From Bosea sp. NBC_00550 (lineage in GTDB: Bacteria; Pseudomonadota; Alphaproteobacteria; Rhizobiales; Beijerinckiaceae), in contig NZ_CP102772.1 in assembly GCF_026020075.1 (NCBI RefSeq), positions 1,116,001 through 1,180,000 of the forward strand: a stretch of DNA of 64,000 nt, written 5' to 3'. The position numbers were made by a program, and so were the translations under genes. Under the pieces are notes generated by a model that made no database searches, was not told the origin of the DNA, and worked only from the letters and a program-made list of their open reading frames with translations. This document shows positions 1-9,058 of the stretch, in pieces (position 1 is the stretch's first letter; each line of letters begins with the position of its first letter).

Positions 1-940
1 CCTCGACGAGATCGACATAGAGGTATTTCTCGCTGCCAAGGCTCTCGACCAGGCGGGGCGTGGCCTCGAAGCTGACCACCCCGGCCGCCCCGGCGGAGAG
101 ATGCTCCGGCCGCAGGCCCAGTATGAGGTCGCGGCCGGCGATGTCGCTGGTGCCGGGCAATTCGATCTCCCGCCCGAACAGCCGCGCGATGCGGCCGTCC
201 CGGACCGTCGCGCGCATGAAATTCATGCCGGGCGAGCCGATGAAACCGGCGACGAAGAGATTGGCCGGCCTGCGGAACATCGTGTCGGGATCGGCGATCT
301 GCTGGATCGTGCCGTCGCGCATGATCACGATGCGGTCGGCCATCGTCATCGCCTCGGTCTGGTCGTGCGTGACGTAGATCGTCGTCGTCTTGAGCCGCTG
401 GTGCAGGGCGGAAATCTCGGCGCGGGTGTGGACTCGCAGCTTGGCGTCGAGGTTGGAGAGCGGCTCGTCCATCAGGAAGGCCTGCGGCTCGCGCACGATG
501 GCCCGGCCGAGCGCGACACGCTGGCGCTGTCCGCCGGAGAGCGCCCTCGGCTTGCGGTCGAGCAGATGCTCGACGCCGAGGATCCGAGCGGCGTCCCGGA
601 CCTTGGCGTCGATCTCGGCCGAGGGCACGCCGCGCATCTTAAGCCCGAAGCCCATGTTCTTCGCGACGGAGAGATGCGGATAGAGCGCGTAGTTCTGGAA
701 GACCATGGCGATGTCGCGGTCCCCAGGCGCAAGGTCGGTGACGTCGCGCCCCGCGATCTTCACCGTGCCGGAGGTCGCTTCCTCAAGCCCGGCCAGTATC
801 TTGAGCATGGTCGACTTGCCGCAGCCGGACGGGCCGACGAAGACGACGAACTCGCCATCATCGATCTCCAGCGTGAAGTCCTTCAGAACATGCAGCGAGC
901 CGTAGGATTTGGTGACGCGTTCGATGCTGATGCCAGCCAT
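1..940 (-). CDS. CUT1-type ABC transporter ATP-binding protein (MalK/UgpC-like), partial
   Basis: ATPase that energises the importer encoded just upstream on the same strand. About 313 residues are visible from ATG at 940; the C-terminus lies beyond the left edge. Walker A GPSGCGKST (near residues 36-44), the signature LSGGQRQR, Walker B ending in MDEPLSNLD, and the switch histidine in THDQTEA are all present. After the nucleotide-binding domain comes the start of a TOBE-type regulatory domain (LILGLRPEHL). It starts 18 nt after the second permease stops, so it is the last visible gene of a binding protein - permease - permease - ATPase operon. The MalK/UgpC class takes up sugars, polyols or sugar acids; the substrate cannot be read from this protein alone. 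Confidence 0.93.
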   Translation of the reverse strand, partial: MAGISIERVTKSYGSLHVLKDFTLEIDDGEFVVFVGPSGCGKSTMLKILAGLEEATSGTVKIAGRDVTDLAPGDRDIAMVFQNYALYPHLSVAKNMGFGLKMRGVPSAEIDAKVRDAARILGVEHLLDRKPRALSGGQRQRVALGRAIVREPQAFLMDEPLSNLDAKLRVHTRAEISALHQRLKTTTIYVTHDQTEAMTMADRIVIMRDGTIQQIADPDTMFRRPANLFVAGFIGSPGMNFMRATVRDGRIARLFGREIELPGTSDIAGRDLILGLRPEHLSAGAAGVVSFEATPRLVESLGSEKYLYVDLVE

Positions 941-958
941 GAATTGAAGACCCTTGGC

Positions 959-1789
959 TCACTTCTCCGCGCCGGCGGTGAGCCCGCCGACGAGGTAGCG
1001 TTCGAGGAAGAGGTAGATCAGGAGAACCGGCACGGCGACGATCAGCGACGCCGCCGAGATATCGGCCCAGTTCGAGACATACTCGCCCTTCATTGTCGTC
1101 AGGCCGAGATTGGCGGTCCAGTTGGTCTGGGCGTTGGTCAGGAACGTGCGCGCATAGGCGTAGTCCGACCAGGAGAGGACGAATCCGTAGAGCGCCGTCG
1201 CGGCCAGGCCCGGCGCCGAGACCGGCAGGATGACCCTGACCATCGCGCCGAGCGGCGAGCAGCCATCGACCATCGCCGCCTGCTCGAGCTCGCGCGGGAT
1301 GGTGTCGAAATAGCCCTTCAGCATCCAGGTCGTGAACGGCACGATCAGCGTGGCGTGGGCCAGGATCACCGACCAGAGCGAGCCGATCATCCCGGTCATC
1401 CGGAAGATGCCGAACAGCGGAATGACCAGCAGCGTCGCCGGCAGCATCTTTGCCGTGAGGATGAACAGGCCCAGCGACTGGCCGCCGCGCACGCGGAAGC
1501 GCGAGAGGCTGTAGCCGGCGAGCACCGAGACGAGCATCGAGAGTGTCACCGCCCCGGTGGCGGCGAGAATGGAGTTGCCGAGCCAGAGCAGGATCGGACG
1601 CTGCTGGATGATCTCTCCGAAGACGCCCCAGCGCGGCTCCGATGGCCAGAAGGTCGGCGGCAGGGCGCGCAGCTCGGCCGGGGTCGCGAGCGCCGTCACC
1701 ACGAGCCAGTAGATCGGGAAGACGAGGACCGCGCAGGTCAGGACGACCGCTGCGTACAGCAGGATGCGCGCGGAAAGGCTTCGTCTCAT
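959..1789 (-). CDS. ABC sugar permease, MalG-like
   Basis: Inner-membrane permease of about 276 residues, the MalG half of the CUT1 importer. It begins MRRSLSARILLY with one N-terminal membrane helix, then four or five further helices. The cytoplasmic EAA loop, which docks onto the ATPase, is visible as ELEQAAMVDGCSP. I chose ATG at 1789, 11 nt after the upstream permease stop, rather than the much longer open frame reaching 2194, because that extension overlaps the other permease and reads as basic low-complexity sequence. It ends in GAEK just before the ATPase gene. Confidence 0.92.
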   Translation of the reverse strand: MRRSLSARILLYAAVVLTCAVLVFPIYWLVVTALATPAELRALPPTFWPSEPRWGVFGEIIQQRPILLWLGNSILAATGAVTLSMLVSVLAGYSLSRFRVRGGQSLGLFILTAKMLPATLLVIPLFGIFRMTGMIGSLWSVILAHATLIVPFTTWMLKGYFDTIPRELEQAAMVDGCSPLGAMVRVILPVSAPGLAATALYGFVLSWSDYAYARTFLTNAQTNWTANLGLTTMKGEYVSNWADISAASLIVAVPVLLIYLFLERYLVGGLTAGAEK

Positions 1790-1800
1790 CGCGACGCTCC

Positions 1801-2706
1801 TCAAACCGTCTCGGGCGCGCGGCCCATCAGCAGGCGGCTCGCGATCACGCAGACGACCAGTGTGACGACGCCGACGGCCGAGGCGTAGCCCATCTTGAAG
1901 AAGCCGAAGGCCTGCTCGTAGGTCATGATCGAAAGCGTCTGGGTCGCCTTGAGCGGGCCGCCGCCGGTCATCACGTAGATGATCGAGAAGTCGCGGAAGA
2001 CCCACAGCATCACCAGGATCAGCGTGACGCCGAGCACCGGCATCAGCGAGGGCAGGGTGATGTTGGTCAGCCGCTGCCAGGCATTGGCGCCGTCGACACG
2101 GGCGGCGTTGTAGAAATCCTCCGGGATCGACTGCAGCCCTGCCAGCATCATGATCGAGACGAAGGGATAGCCCTTCCACACCATCGTGACGCAAACGACG
2201 GCGAAAGCGGCCTCGGGCGAGGAGAACCAGTTGATCGTGGTGTCGATCAGCCCGAGCCGGATGAAGAGCCAGTTCATCAGGCCGAAGGAGGAATCGAAGA
2301 TCCAGGCGAAGATGACGACGGCGACGACTTCCGGCACCGCCCAGGGCAGTGCGACGAGGAGGCGCGCGATCGACTGGCCCTTGAAGCGGTTGTTGACGAG
2401 CAGCGCCGTGCTCAGGCCCAGCACGAAGCAGAAGAAGCTGACGATCAGGACGAGCTTGAGCGTGGTCCAGCTCGCATTCCAGAAGTCCGGCGAGGTGAAG
2501 AGCCGCTCGTAATTCGCCGTCGTGAAGGGACGCCGCGGCTGGTCCAGCCGCGGGATTCCGACATTCTGGAATGAAAGGTCGACCGAGACGAACAGCGGGT
2601 AGACGATGATCAGCCCGATCAGCAGCACCGCCGGCAGCAGCAGCAGATAGCCGAGCCAGTGGCGCCGGCTCGGCCGGGCCAGATCGAGGAATGCGGATCG
2701 CGCCAT
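1801..2706 (-). CDS. ABC sugar permease, MalF-like
   Basis: First permease of the importer, about 301 residues and six predicted helices. The EAA loop reads DFYNAARVDGANAWQRL. The start is ATG at 2706 (MARSAFLDLARPS), with a GGAGAG 3 nt upstream; an in-frame ATG at 2745 lacks a Shine-Dalgarno and would add 13 unlikely residues. The pair with the MalG-like permease and the downstream ATPase is the standard CUT1 arrangement. Confidence 0.92.
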   Translation of the reverse strand: MARSAFLDLARPSRRHWLGYLLLLPAVLLIGLIIVYPLFVSVDLSFQNVGIPRLDQPRRPFTTANYERLFTSPDFWNASWTTLKLVLIVSFFCFVLGLSTALLVNNRFKGQSIARLLVALPWAVPEVVAVVIFAWIFDSSFGLMNWLFIRLGLIDTTINWFSSPEAAFAVVCVTMVWKGYPFVSIMMLAGLQSIPEDFYNAARVDGANAWQRLTNITLPSLMPVLGVTLILVMLWVFRDFSIIYVMTGGGPLKATQTLSIMTYEQAFGFFKMGYASAVGVVTLVVCVIASRLLMGRAPETV

Positions 2707-2826
2707 GATCTCTCCGTGACGGGTCGCTTCATTCCCGGGCGGCATGGGCGCCGCACCCGGGAAGGGCGTATCGGAACAGCGTCGGCTTGCGGGATGGCCG
2801 GGACAGGGCCGGCCTTGACGCGGCCG

Positions 2827-4101
2827 TCACTGCTTCTGCAGCGCCTCGGCCTTCTTCTGCATCGTCGCCGCCACGACCTTGGGGTCGAGATCCTGGATGA
2901 TCATGCGCTGGCTCTCTTCCATGATCATCTTGGCAAACTCGTTGAACTGCAGCTCGAGCCCCTTGGGAATGCGGTCGACCTTGGCGTCGGCGGCAGCCTT
3001 GGTCGCCTTCACCAGCAGATCGAAATGCGGCGTGTCCTTGCTCGCGCCCGAGGTGTCGGCGCGCGGGTCCGGCGGGGGCGAGGCGCCGAGCGTCGCATAT
3101 GTCGACTGGAACTTGTCAGAGGTCGCGATCGCGATGAAGTCCCAGGCGAGCTTCTTGTTCTCGGCCGAGACCTCGGAGGCGATGCCGAGCACGTTGGAAG
3201 AGCCGCCGACCGGCGGATTGAACGGCACCATGCCGAGCTTGATCTGATCCTTGGCCTTGCCCTTCTGGATGATCGGCCACAGCCAGGGACCATCCATCTT
3301 CATCGCGATCTTGCCGTCGGCGAAGAGCTGGCGGACCTCTCCGGCGGCGAGATCGCGCGGGGTCAGGCTGTCCTTGACGACGGTCTTCCAGCGGGTGAGG
3401 CCCTCGACCATCTGCGGCGTGTCGATCGTGACCTTGCCGCTCTCGTCGGTCCAGCGGCCGCCGGCGTCGAGCGTGTAGTTCATCATCTCGGACATGTACT
3501 GGCCGCCGCCGCCGCGGGTCTCGTGTCCTGTGCCGAACTGGTCGACGATGCCGTCGCCGTTGACGTCCTTCGTCAGCTTGCGGGCGGCGGCGAGGAATTC
3601 GGCGTAGGTCTTGGGAGCCTCGAGACCCTCCTTCTTCAGGAGCTCTTCGTTATAGGCCATGAAGTACCCGAAATAGAGCATCATCACGCAGACATTCTGC
3701 TTGTTCCAGCTGCAGGTGTCCTGGCCGGCCCAGCCCTTGAGGTCGAGCTTGGCGTTCTTGATGTAGGGGTCGAGCCGCTCCAGCCAGCCATTATCCGCGA
3801 ACTTCTGGAACTCGAAGGAGGCGAGGTGGACAATGTCGGGCGGTTGGCCGCCGGCGAAGAGCGTCGTCATCGTGTCGGCGAAGGCGCCGCGCTCGACCTT
3901 GGTCCATTCGATCTTGACGCCGGGATGGGTCGCCTCGAACTCCTTGATCACGGAGCCCCACCAGTCGCCGGTCCCGCGCTCGTCCTTCTGCCAGGACACG
4001 AACTTCAGGACCTTGTTCTGGGCAAGCGCGGGCAGGGCCGTCGTCGTGCAGAGCGCGACGAGCGCGCCGGCTGCGAGCCGCTTCCAGTCTGGCATCCTCA
4101 T
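2827..4101 (-). CDS. Extracellular sugar-binding protein of ABC importer (SBP family 1)
   Basis: Periplasmic receptor of 424 residues that delivers substrate to the two permeases downstream. A Sec signal peptide (residues about 1-28, ending LPALAQ) precedes a MalE/UgpB-type fold with the typical opening FEATHPGVKIEWTK. AGGGAG lies 7 nt before ATG 4101. The gene follows the enolase-like gene by 41 nt, so transport and catabolism appear to be one transcription unit. The ligand is not identifiable by eye; the adjacent enolase and aldolase suggest a sugar acid. Confidence 0.92.
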   Translation of the reverse strand: MRMPDWKRLAAGALVALCTTTALPALAQNKVLKFVSWQKDERGTGDWWGSVIKEFEATHPGVKIEWTKVERGAFADTMTTLFAGGQPPDIVHLASFEFQKFADNGWLERLDPYIKNAKLDLKGWAGQDTCSWNKQNVCVMMLYFGYFMAYNEELLKKEGLEAPKTYAEFLAAARKLTKDVNGDGIVDQFGTGHETRGGGGQYMSEMMNYTLDAGGRWTDESGKVTIDTPQMVEGLTRWKTVVKDSLTPRDLAAGEVRQLFADGKIAMKMDGPWLWPIIQKGKAKDQIKLGMVPFNPPVGGSSNVLGIASEVSAENKKLAWDFIAIATSDKFQSTYATLGASPPPDPRADTSGASKDTPHFDLLVKATKAAADAKVDRIPKGLELQFNEFAKMIMEESQRMIIQDLDPKVVAATMQKKAEALQKQ

Positions 4102-4142
4102 GACGTTTCTCCCTCTCGTGTTTCTGCCGTGTTATCCGGCGG

Positions 4143-5318
4143 TTACGGTGAGTGCTTGTCGAGGAGGCTCAGCGCCTCCTCGGATGGCGCAACGCCCAGG
4201 CCCGGACCGGTCGGCAGGCTGTAGAAGCCCTCGCGGCAATCCATGTCGCCGGTGAGCAGGCGCCGGTTCGGCTCGAAGATCGAGTGCTGGTATTCGTGAC
4301 AGCTCACGGCCGAAAGGGCGGCGCTGGCATGCAGGCTCGCGGCCATGAACAGGCCCATGCCGATCGTCGCATGCGGGATGACGGCAAGGTTGTGCGCCTG
4401 CGCGTAGTGCCCGATCCGCATGAACTCGGTGACGCCTTTGTGCCCCATCTCCGGCTGGACGATCGCGCAGGCCCGCCGCGCCACTCGCGGCACCAGATCA
4501 TAGACCGTGCGCCATTCCTCGCCCGCTGCAACCGGAGTCGAGACGCGGGCCGCGACATGGGCGAGGCCGTCGATATCCTCGGGCTTAACCGGGGCCTCGG
4601 CAAACCACAGGCCATGCGGTTCCATCGCGCGGATCGCCGAGACGGCCTCCTCGCCCGTGTGGACCCAGTGCATGTCGCAGGCGATCCGGGCCTGAGGCCC
4701 CAGCCGCTCGCGCAGCGTCGCGATCTCGGCCACGTTGCCGTCATCGGCGACGGGTGCGGCGAATTTGAAGCTGTCGAAGCCTTTGGCCTGCCATTCGGCG
4801 GCAAAATCGGCCCGCTCGGCCCGCGTGCGCTTCGGCAGGCCCGAGATGTAGGCGGGCAGGCGCTCGTGCCGCCGCCCGCCAAGCATGGCGACGAGCGGCC
4901 GGTCGGCGAGGCGGGCATTGAGGTCCCACAGCGCAATGTCGATGGCTGCGAGCGCGTCGAGATAGAAGCCGCCGATATAACCGCGCACCCGCATCAGGTC
5001 GTAGAGATCCTCATGGATCACCACCACGTCCTGCGGCGAGCGCCCGACGACATAAGGGCCGAGCAGGTCGTCGATGATGGCGATTGCGGCGCCGGGCGCG
5101 ACGATGCCGTATGTCTCGCCCCAGCCGACGAGGCCGCCGCTCGTCTCCAGCCGCACCACGACCGTGCGGTCCATGGTCGGGTAGACGGTGCGGTTGCCCT
5201 TGCGGACGATGTAGCCCTTCGCGTTGACGCTCTCGCCGGGGCGCGGATCGCCGAGATAGACGGTCTCGCGCGGGATCGTCAGCGTGAAGACCTCGACCTT
5301 GGCGACGCGCTCGCTCAT
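4143..5318 (-). CDS. Mandelate racemase/muconate lactonizing (enolase superfamily) enzyme
   Basis: 391 residues with the enolase N-terminal capping domain (about 1-130) and a TIM-barrel domain. The three Mg ligands are visible as D215 (ACDMHW), E241 (FAEAP) and E267 (AAGEE), and a catalytic-type histidine at H316 (IPHAT). The usual KxK at the end of strand 2 reads S-F-K (residues 183-185): the second lysine K185 is kept, the first is serine. Such enzymes abstract a proton next to a carboxylate, giving dehydration, racemisation or lactone cycloisomerisation of sugar acids. Sitting 7 nt after a DapA-like aldolase and before an ABC importer, a sugar-acid dehydratase or aldarolactone cycloisomerase role is likely, but the substrate is inference. 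Confidence 0.88.
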   Translation of the reverse strand: MSERVAKVEVFTLTIPRETVYLGDPRPGESVNAKGYIVRKGNRTVYPTMDRTVVVRLETSGGLVGWGETYGIVAPGAAIAIIDDLLGPYVVGRSPQDVVVIHEDLYDLMRVRGYIGGFYLDALAAIDIALWDLNARLADRPLVAMLGGRRHERLPAYISGLPKRTRAERADFAAEWQAKGFDSFKFAAPVADDGNVAEIATLRERLGPQARIACDMHWVHTGEEAVSAIRAMEPHGLWFAEAPVKPEDIDGLAHVAARVSTPVAAGEEWRTVYDLVPRVARRACAIVQPEMGHKGVTEFMRIGHYAQAHNLAVIPHATIGMGLFMAASLHASAALSAVSCHEYQHSIFEPNRRLLTGDMDCREGFYSLPTGPGLGVAPSEEALSLLDKHSP

Positions 5319-5325
5319 CGGCCGG

Positions 5326-6246
5326 TCACCCTGCCTTGCGTGCCGCGGCCGGGGCCGCGAGCAAATCGGCGACGGAGGCGAGCCAAGCGTCGATTTCGGC
5401 GCAGTCGACCTCGTCGAGAGGCGGCACGGGCGCGCGGCAGAGATGATTGTGCAGAATTCCGCGCTGCGTCAGCACATATTTGGTGAAGGCCATGCGGAAA
5501 TTGGCCTGGATGACCAGCAGCGGCAGCGTACGCCGGTAGAGCTCGCGCGCCGTCGCGAGGTCGCCGGCCCGAAAGGCGCGGTCCAGCGCGACATGAACGT
5601 CGGTGATCTCCACAGCCGGCATCGCGCCGCAGGCGCCCCGCACATATTCCTCGACGATATAGCGCGCCCCACCGCCGCCGAGCACACCTTTCAGGTGAGC
5701 CGGAGCGCCTTTCAGGATCGTGCTGATCGGGCCACCGGAGGGAAGCGTTTCCTCCTTCACATAGGTGATGGCGGGATTGCCGTTGACGATCTGCAGGATG
5801 ACATCGGGCTTGAGATCGGAGCCCCGCGGAGCGGGCGCGTTCTGCAGCACGATCTCGATGCCCGGAACCGCATCCGATATCGCGCGGTAGAAAGCTGCGA
5901 CCGCGGCGCCGTCGATTCCGACGGATTTAGGCGCCTGAATCATCACATGGGTGATCCCGAGTTCACGGGCGCGCCGCGCATGGCCCGCAGCCTCGTCCGC
6001 GGAGGGCGCGCTCGCCCCGGCGACGACTGGAATGCGCCCAGCGACCACCCGCACGATCTCGCGCAGCAGGGTCTCGCGCTCTTCGGCCGTCAGGTTGTCG
6101 ACCTCGCTGGCGAAGCCCGGAAACACCACGCCGGCCGCTCCCACGTCGCAGGCAAAGGCGGTGATTCGCGCCATTGCGGCCGGATCGACCGTCCCTGCGG
6201 CCGAAAAAGGCGTCGGCAATACCGGCAATATACCGTTCAGAGTCAT
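5326..6246 (-). CDS. DapA/NanA-family aldolase or dehydratase
   Basis: Class I Schiff-base TIM-barrel enzyme of 306 residues. The lysine is K164 in ITYVKEET, and the N-terminus PVLPTPFSAAG is typical of the dihydrodipicolinate synthase superfamily. The catalytic Tyr of the usual YN.P motif is replaced by Gln (Q135 in VLQNAPAPRG), and the phosphate/carboxylate loop is GFASEVDNLT. It is therefore probably not a lysine-biosynthesis DapA but a catabolic keto-deoxy sugar acid aldolase or dehydratase. The start is ATG 6246 because AGGG is 6 nt upstream; ATG 6252 would abut the same AGGG with no spacer. It is the first gene of the minus-strand operon reaching the left edge. Confidence 0.85.
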   Translation of the reverse strand: MTLNGILPVLPTPFSAAGTVDPAAMARITAFACDVGAAGVVFPGFASEVDNLTAEERETLLREIVRVVAGRIPVVAGASAPSADEAAGHARRARELGITHVMIQAPKSVGIDGAAVAAFYRAISDAVPGIEIVLQNAPAPRGSDLKPDVILQIVNGNPAITYVKEETLPSGGPISTILKGAPAHLKGVLGGGGARYIVEEYVRGACGAMPAVEITDVHVALDRAFRAGDLATARELYRRTLPLLVIQANFRMAFTKYVLTQRGILHNHLCRAPVPPLDEVDCAEIDAWLASVADLLAAPAAARKAG

Positions 6247-6263
6247 ATCCATCCCTAAGGTCC

Positions 6264-6298
6264 AATATATGGATCATTTGTTTTCTTATTTGGATCAT
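6264..6298 (-). promoter_or_regulatory. Promoter with paired ATGATCCA operator repeats upstream of the sugar-acid operon
   Basis: Read on the minus strand, ATGATCCA occurs at 6298-6291 and again at 6277-6270, 21 bp apart (two helical turns), in a locally A+T-rich stretch. A TATATT -10-like hexamer (6270-6265) directly abuts the proximal repeat. The arrangement resembles an operator whose occupancy would block RNA polymerase at the operon for the DapA-like enzyme. The regulator is not identified. Confidence 0.5.
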
Positions 6299-6461
6299 AC
6301 GGACGCCTGCGAGATGGCGTCAAGACAGGCAGACGCGTTTCCGCGCGATCGGATTGCGATCCGCGATCGTCATGGGACGAGCAATTGAGAAGCGCCGCGC
6401 TTCGTCGACGACTGGGCGCTGGTGCGCTGGTACGGCGCCGGGCGCCGCAGGCCGGAGGCGC

Positions 6462-6953
6462 CTAAGGCAACTTGAGCAGCGTCTTCAGCGGCAGCGTGCT
6501 CTTCACGATCGGCGACTTCAGCACGACGTAGCTGAAATACTTCTCGATCCCGATGTTTCGCCGCAGGAGGCTTTCCATCCGCTCCTGGTAATGCGCGATG
6601 CTTGGCGCGAGAAAGCGCAGCAAATAGTCGTAGCCACCGCTGATCAGGTGGCACTCCATCAGTTCGTCGACGTCGCGAATATTGGCTTCGAACTTGGCGA
6701 AATCGTCGATGCGATGGTCGACCAGCGTGACTTCGGTAAAGACGGTGACGCTGTCGGCCAGCTTGGCGAGGTTGAGCCTTGCGCCATACCCGGTGATGTA
6801 GCCGGCGCTTTCCAGTCGCTTCACCCGCTGCAGGCAGGGGCTCGGCGACAGCCCGACCTTCTCGGAGAGCTTGAGATTGGTCTGCGCCCCGTCCAGCTGC
6901 AGCTGCACGAGGATGTTGAGGTCGATCCGATCGAGCTTCAGATGTCCGCCCAT
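6462..6953 (-). CDS. Lrp/AsnC-family transcriptional regulator
   Basis: 163 residues: N-terminal winged helix-turn-helix (about 1-60, with the LSPSPCLQRVKRLE recognition helix) and a C-terminal RAM/AsnC ligand-sensing domain. Lrp proteins form octamers and respond to amino acids. AGGAA stands 7 nt before ATG 6953. It follows a second Lrp gene by 16 nt on the same strand, so the two are likely cotranscribed. The divergent genes gabD and an aminotransferase are plausible targets. It ends about 215 nt before the sugar-acid operon, which it could also read into. Confidence 0.92.
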   Translation of the reverse strand: MGGHLKLDRIDLNILVQLQLDGAQTNLKLSEKVGLSPSPCLQRVKRLESAGYITGYGARLNLAKLADSVTVFTEVTLVDHRIDDFAKFEANIRDVDELMECHLISGGYDYLLRFLAPSIAHYQERMESLLRRNIGIEKYFSYVVLKSPIVKSTLPLKTLLKLP

Positions 6954-6969
6954 GTCACTGTTCCTGGTG

Positions 6970-7437
6970 TCAGGGATCGATCGGGAGGGCGAAGCTCGCC
7001 TTCACCCGGTCCATCACCACCATGGTCTTGAAGCCGTTGATGTCGGGGTTCTCATAGAAGAAGCGGCGCGTGAAGCGCTCATAGTCTTCCATGTCGCGGG
7101 CGGTGACATGGAGCACGAAATCGGCGTCGCCGGTGACGTAGAAGCCGATCATCACCTCTTTCGTCGCCCGGATCGAGGCCTTGAAGCGATCGACGATGTC
7201 GGCTCGCTCGCGCTCCAGCGTCACCAGGACGAGCATCGAGATTGGCCGCCCGATGGAACGGGGCGAGACGATGGCCACGTCTGCCTCGATCACGCCGGTA
7301 TCGCGCAGGCGCTTGAGCCGGCGCTGGCAGGCCGTGGCGGAGAGGCCGACGCGCTCGCCGAGTTCGGCCGTGGTCAACCGGTTGTTCTGCTGCACCGCGT
7401 CCAGAAGTCTGCGGTCCAAGCTGTCGAGTTCGATCAT
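6970..7437 (-). CDS. Lrp/AsnC-family transcriptional regulator (second copy)
   Basis: 155 residues with N-terminal HTH (LSATACQRRLKRLRDTG) and C-terminal AsnC-type domain (ADFVLHVTARDMEDYERF). It is only distantly similar to its neighbour at 6462-6953, so this is not a recent duplication. It is transcribed divergently from gabD with 126 bp between the starts, the usual position of a local regulator. The likely role is amino-acid-responsive control of the gabD-aminotransferase pair. Confidence 0.92.
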   Translation of the reverse strand: MIELDSLDRRLLDAVQQNNRLTTAELGERVGLSATACQRRLKRLRDTGVIEADVAIVSPRSIGRPISMLVLVTLERERADIVDRFKASIRATKEVMIGFYVTGDADFVLHVTARDMEDYERFTRRFFYENPDINGFKTMVVMDRVKASFALPIDP

Positions 7438-7563
7438 GCCGAAATCCTGCGTCCTTCTCTTGATATAAGCCGGAAATCATCGCGAAAGCCCGCGCTTCGG
7501 CGGCATAGGCCGCATTCTCTGCACTAGCCTCCTCGCCACTCAATCGTCGAAGCGGAGGATGGG

Positions 7564-9042
7564 ATGCGGGATTTATCCGCGAAAGCGCTGAAAAAGCTGA
7601 AGCGCGGCGACTTGCTGGAGAGCCGGGCTTTCGTGGACGGAAGCTGGCGCGATGCTGCCGAGCAGATCGCCGTCGTCGATCCCGCGACGCAGGAAGCCAT
7701 CGCCAGTGTTGCCTCGCTGTCGCTGGAAACTGTCGACGAGGCCGTCGCGGCAGCGGTCGCCGCACAGAAGCTTTGGCGCGAGCGCCTGCCGGTCGAGCGT
7801 GGCCGCCTGCTGCGGGGCTGGGCGGCGGCGATGCGCAGCAACAGCGATGACCTTGCCGTCATCATGACGGCCGAGCAGGGCAAGCCGCTCGCCGAATCGC
7901 ATGGCGAGATCGACTATGCCGCTGCTTTCCTCGACTGGTTTGCGGGCGAGGGCGAGCGCAGCTATGGCGAGACGATCCCGAGCCATCTGCCCGGCAGCCG
8001 ACTTTCGGTGCAGATGCAGCCGATCGGCGTTGCCGCCGCGGTGACGCCATGGAATTTCCCGAGCGCGATGATCACTCGCAAGGCCGGGGCCGCGCTCGCC
8101 GCCGGCTGCGCCATGGTGGTGAAACCGGCTCCCGAAACGCCGCTCTCGGCGCTGGCGTTGGCGAAGCTTGCGGAAGAAGTCGGCTTCCCCAAAGGCGTCT
8201 TTCAGGTGCTGACCGGGGAGGCTGCGCCGCTGGCGCATCGCCTGCTGGCACACACCGATATCCGCGCCTTCTCCTTCACCGGCTCGACGGAGGTCGGCCG
8301 TCTCCTGCTCGGCCAGGCCGCGCAGACGGTGAAGCGCGCCTCGCTCGAACTCGGCGGCCACGCGCCCTTCATCGTCTTCGACGACGCCCCGCTTGAGCAA
8401 GCGGTCATCGGCGGGATCGCGGCCAAGTTCGCGACCTCCGGCCAGGACTGCCTCGCCGCCAACCGCATCTATGTTCAGCGCGGCGTCTATGAGCGCTTCG
8501 TCACGGCCTATGCGGAGGCGGCCGCACGCCTCAAGGTCGGCCACGGGCTGGAAGAGGGCGTCGATATCGGCCCGATGACGCGCCCCTCCGTTGCCGAGAA
8601 GTGCCGCCAGCAGATCGCGCAGGCGCTTGCCGCCGGGGCGCGCATCGTCGCGGGCGGGCAGGACAGCCCGCTCGGCGGCAGCTTCGTCCAGCCGACGGTT
8701 CTGGCCGATGTGACCGAGGAGATGACGATCGCCCGCGAGGAGACCTTCGGCCCCGTCGCCGCGATCCTGCCCTTCGATACGGAGGAAGAGGTCGTGGCGC
8801 GCGCCAACGCGACCGAGATGGGGCTTGCGGCTTACCTCTACACCCAGGATCTGCGCCGGGCGATGCGCCTCACCGACCAGCTCGAATACGGCATGGTCGC
8901 GGTCAACACGCCGAAATTCACCGGCGCCCCCATCCCCTTCGGCGGCTGGAAGCAGTCCGGCCTCGGCCGCGAGGGCTCCCGCCACGGCATCAGCGAATAC
9001 CTCGAAGCGAAATATGTCTGCTTCGGCAATCTGGCAGCGTAA
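7564..9042 (+). CDS. gabD: NAD(P)-dependent succinate-semialdehyde dehydrogenase
   Basis: 492-residue aldehyde dehydrogenase. Catalytic residues are visible: N164 (TPWNF), E262 (LELGGHAPF) and nucleophile C296 (SGQDCLAAN). Length and motif wording match GabD, which oxidises succinate semialdehyde to succinate. GGAGGA lies 4 nt before ATG 7564. It is followed at 17 nt by a class III aminotransferase, and diverges from two Lrp regulators. Succinate semialdehyde could come from GABA via the aminotransferases here and at 21708, or from the ring-cleavage gene set at 13235-18013. Confidence 0.9.
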   Translation: MRDLSAKALKKLKRGDLLESRAFVDGSWRDAAEQIAVVDPATQEAIASVASLSLETVDEAVAAAVAAQKLWRERLPVERGRLLRGWAAAMRSNSDDLAVIMTAEQGKPLAESHGEIDYAAAFLDWFAGEGERSYGETIPSHLPGSRLSVQMQPIGVAAAVTPWNFPSAMITRKAGAALAAGCAMVVKPAPETPLSALALAKLAEEVGFPKGVFQVLTGEAAPLAHRLLAHTDIRAFSFTGSTEVGRLLLGQAAQTVKRASLELGGHAPFIVFDDAPLEQAVIGGIAAKFATSGQDCLAANRIYVQRGVYERFVTAYAEAAARLKVGHGLEEGVDIGPMTRPSVAEKCRQQIAQALAAGARIVAGGQDSPLGGSFVQPTVLADVTEEMTIAREETFGPVAAILPFDTEEEVVARANATEMGLAAYLYTQDLRRAMRLTDQLEYGMVAVNTPKFTGAPIPFGGWKQSGLGREGSRHGISEYLEAKYVCFGNLAA

Positions 9043-9058
9043 TCAAGGAGATAAGATA

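Noticed and set aside
101..1888. 595-codon open frame on the plus strand
   Set aside because: Antisense to an obvious ABC ATPase and permease; composition is His/Arg/Asp/Glu-rich with no domain.
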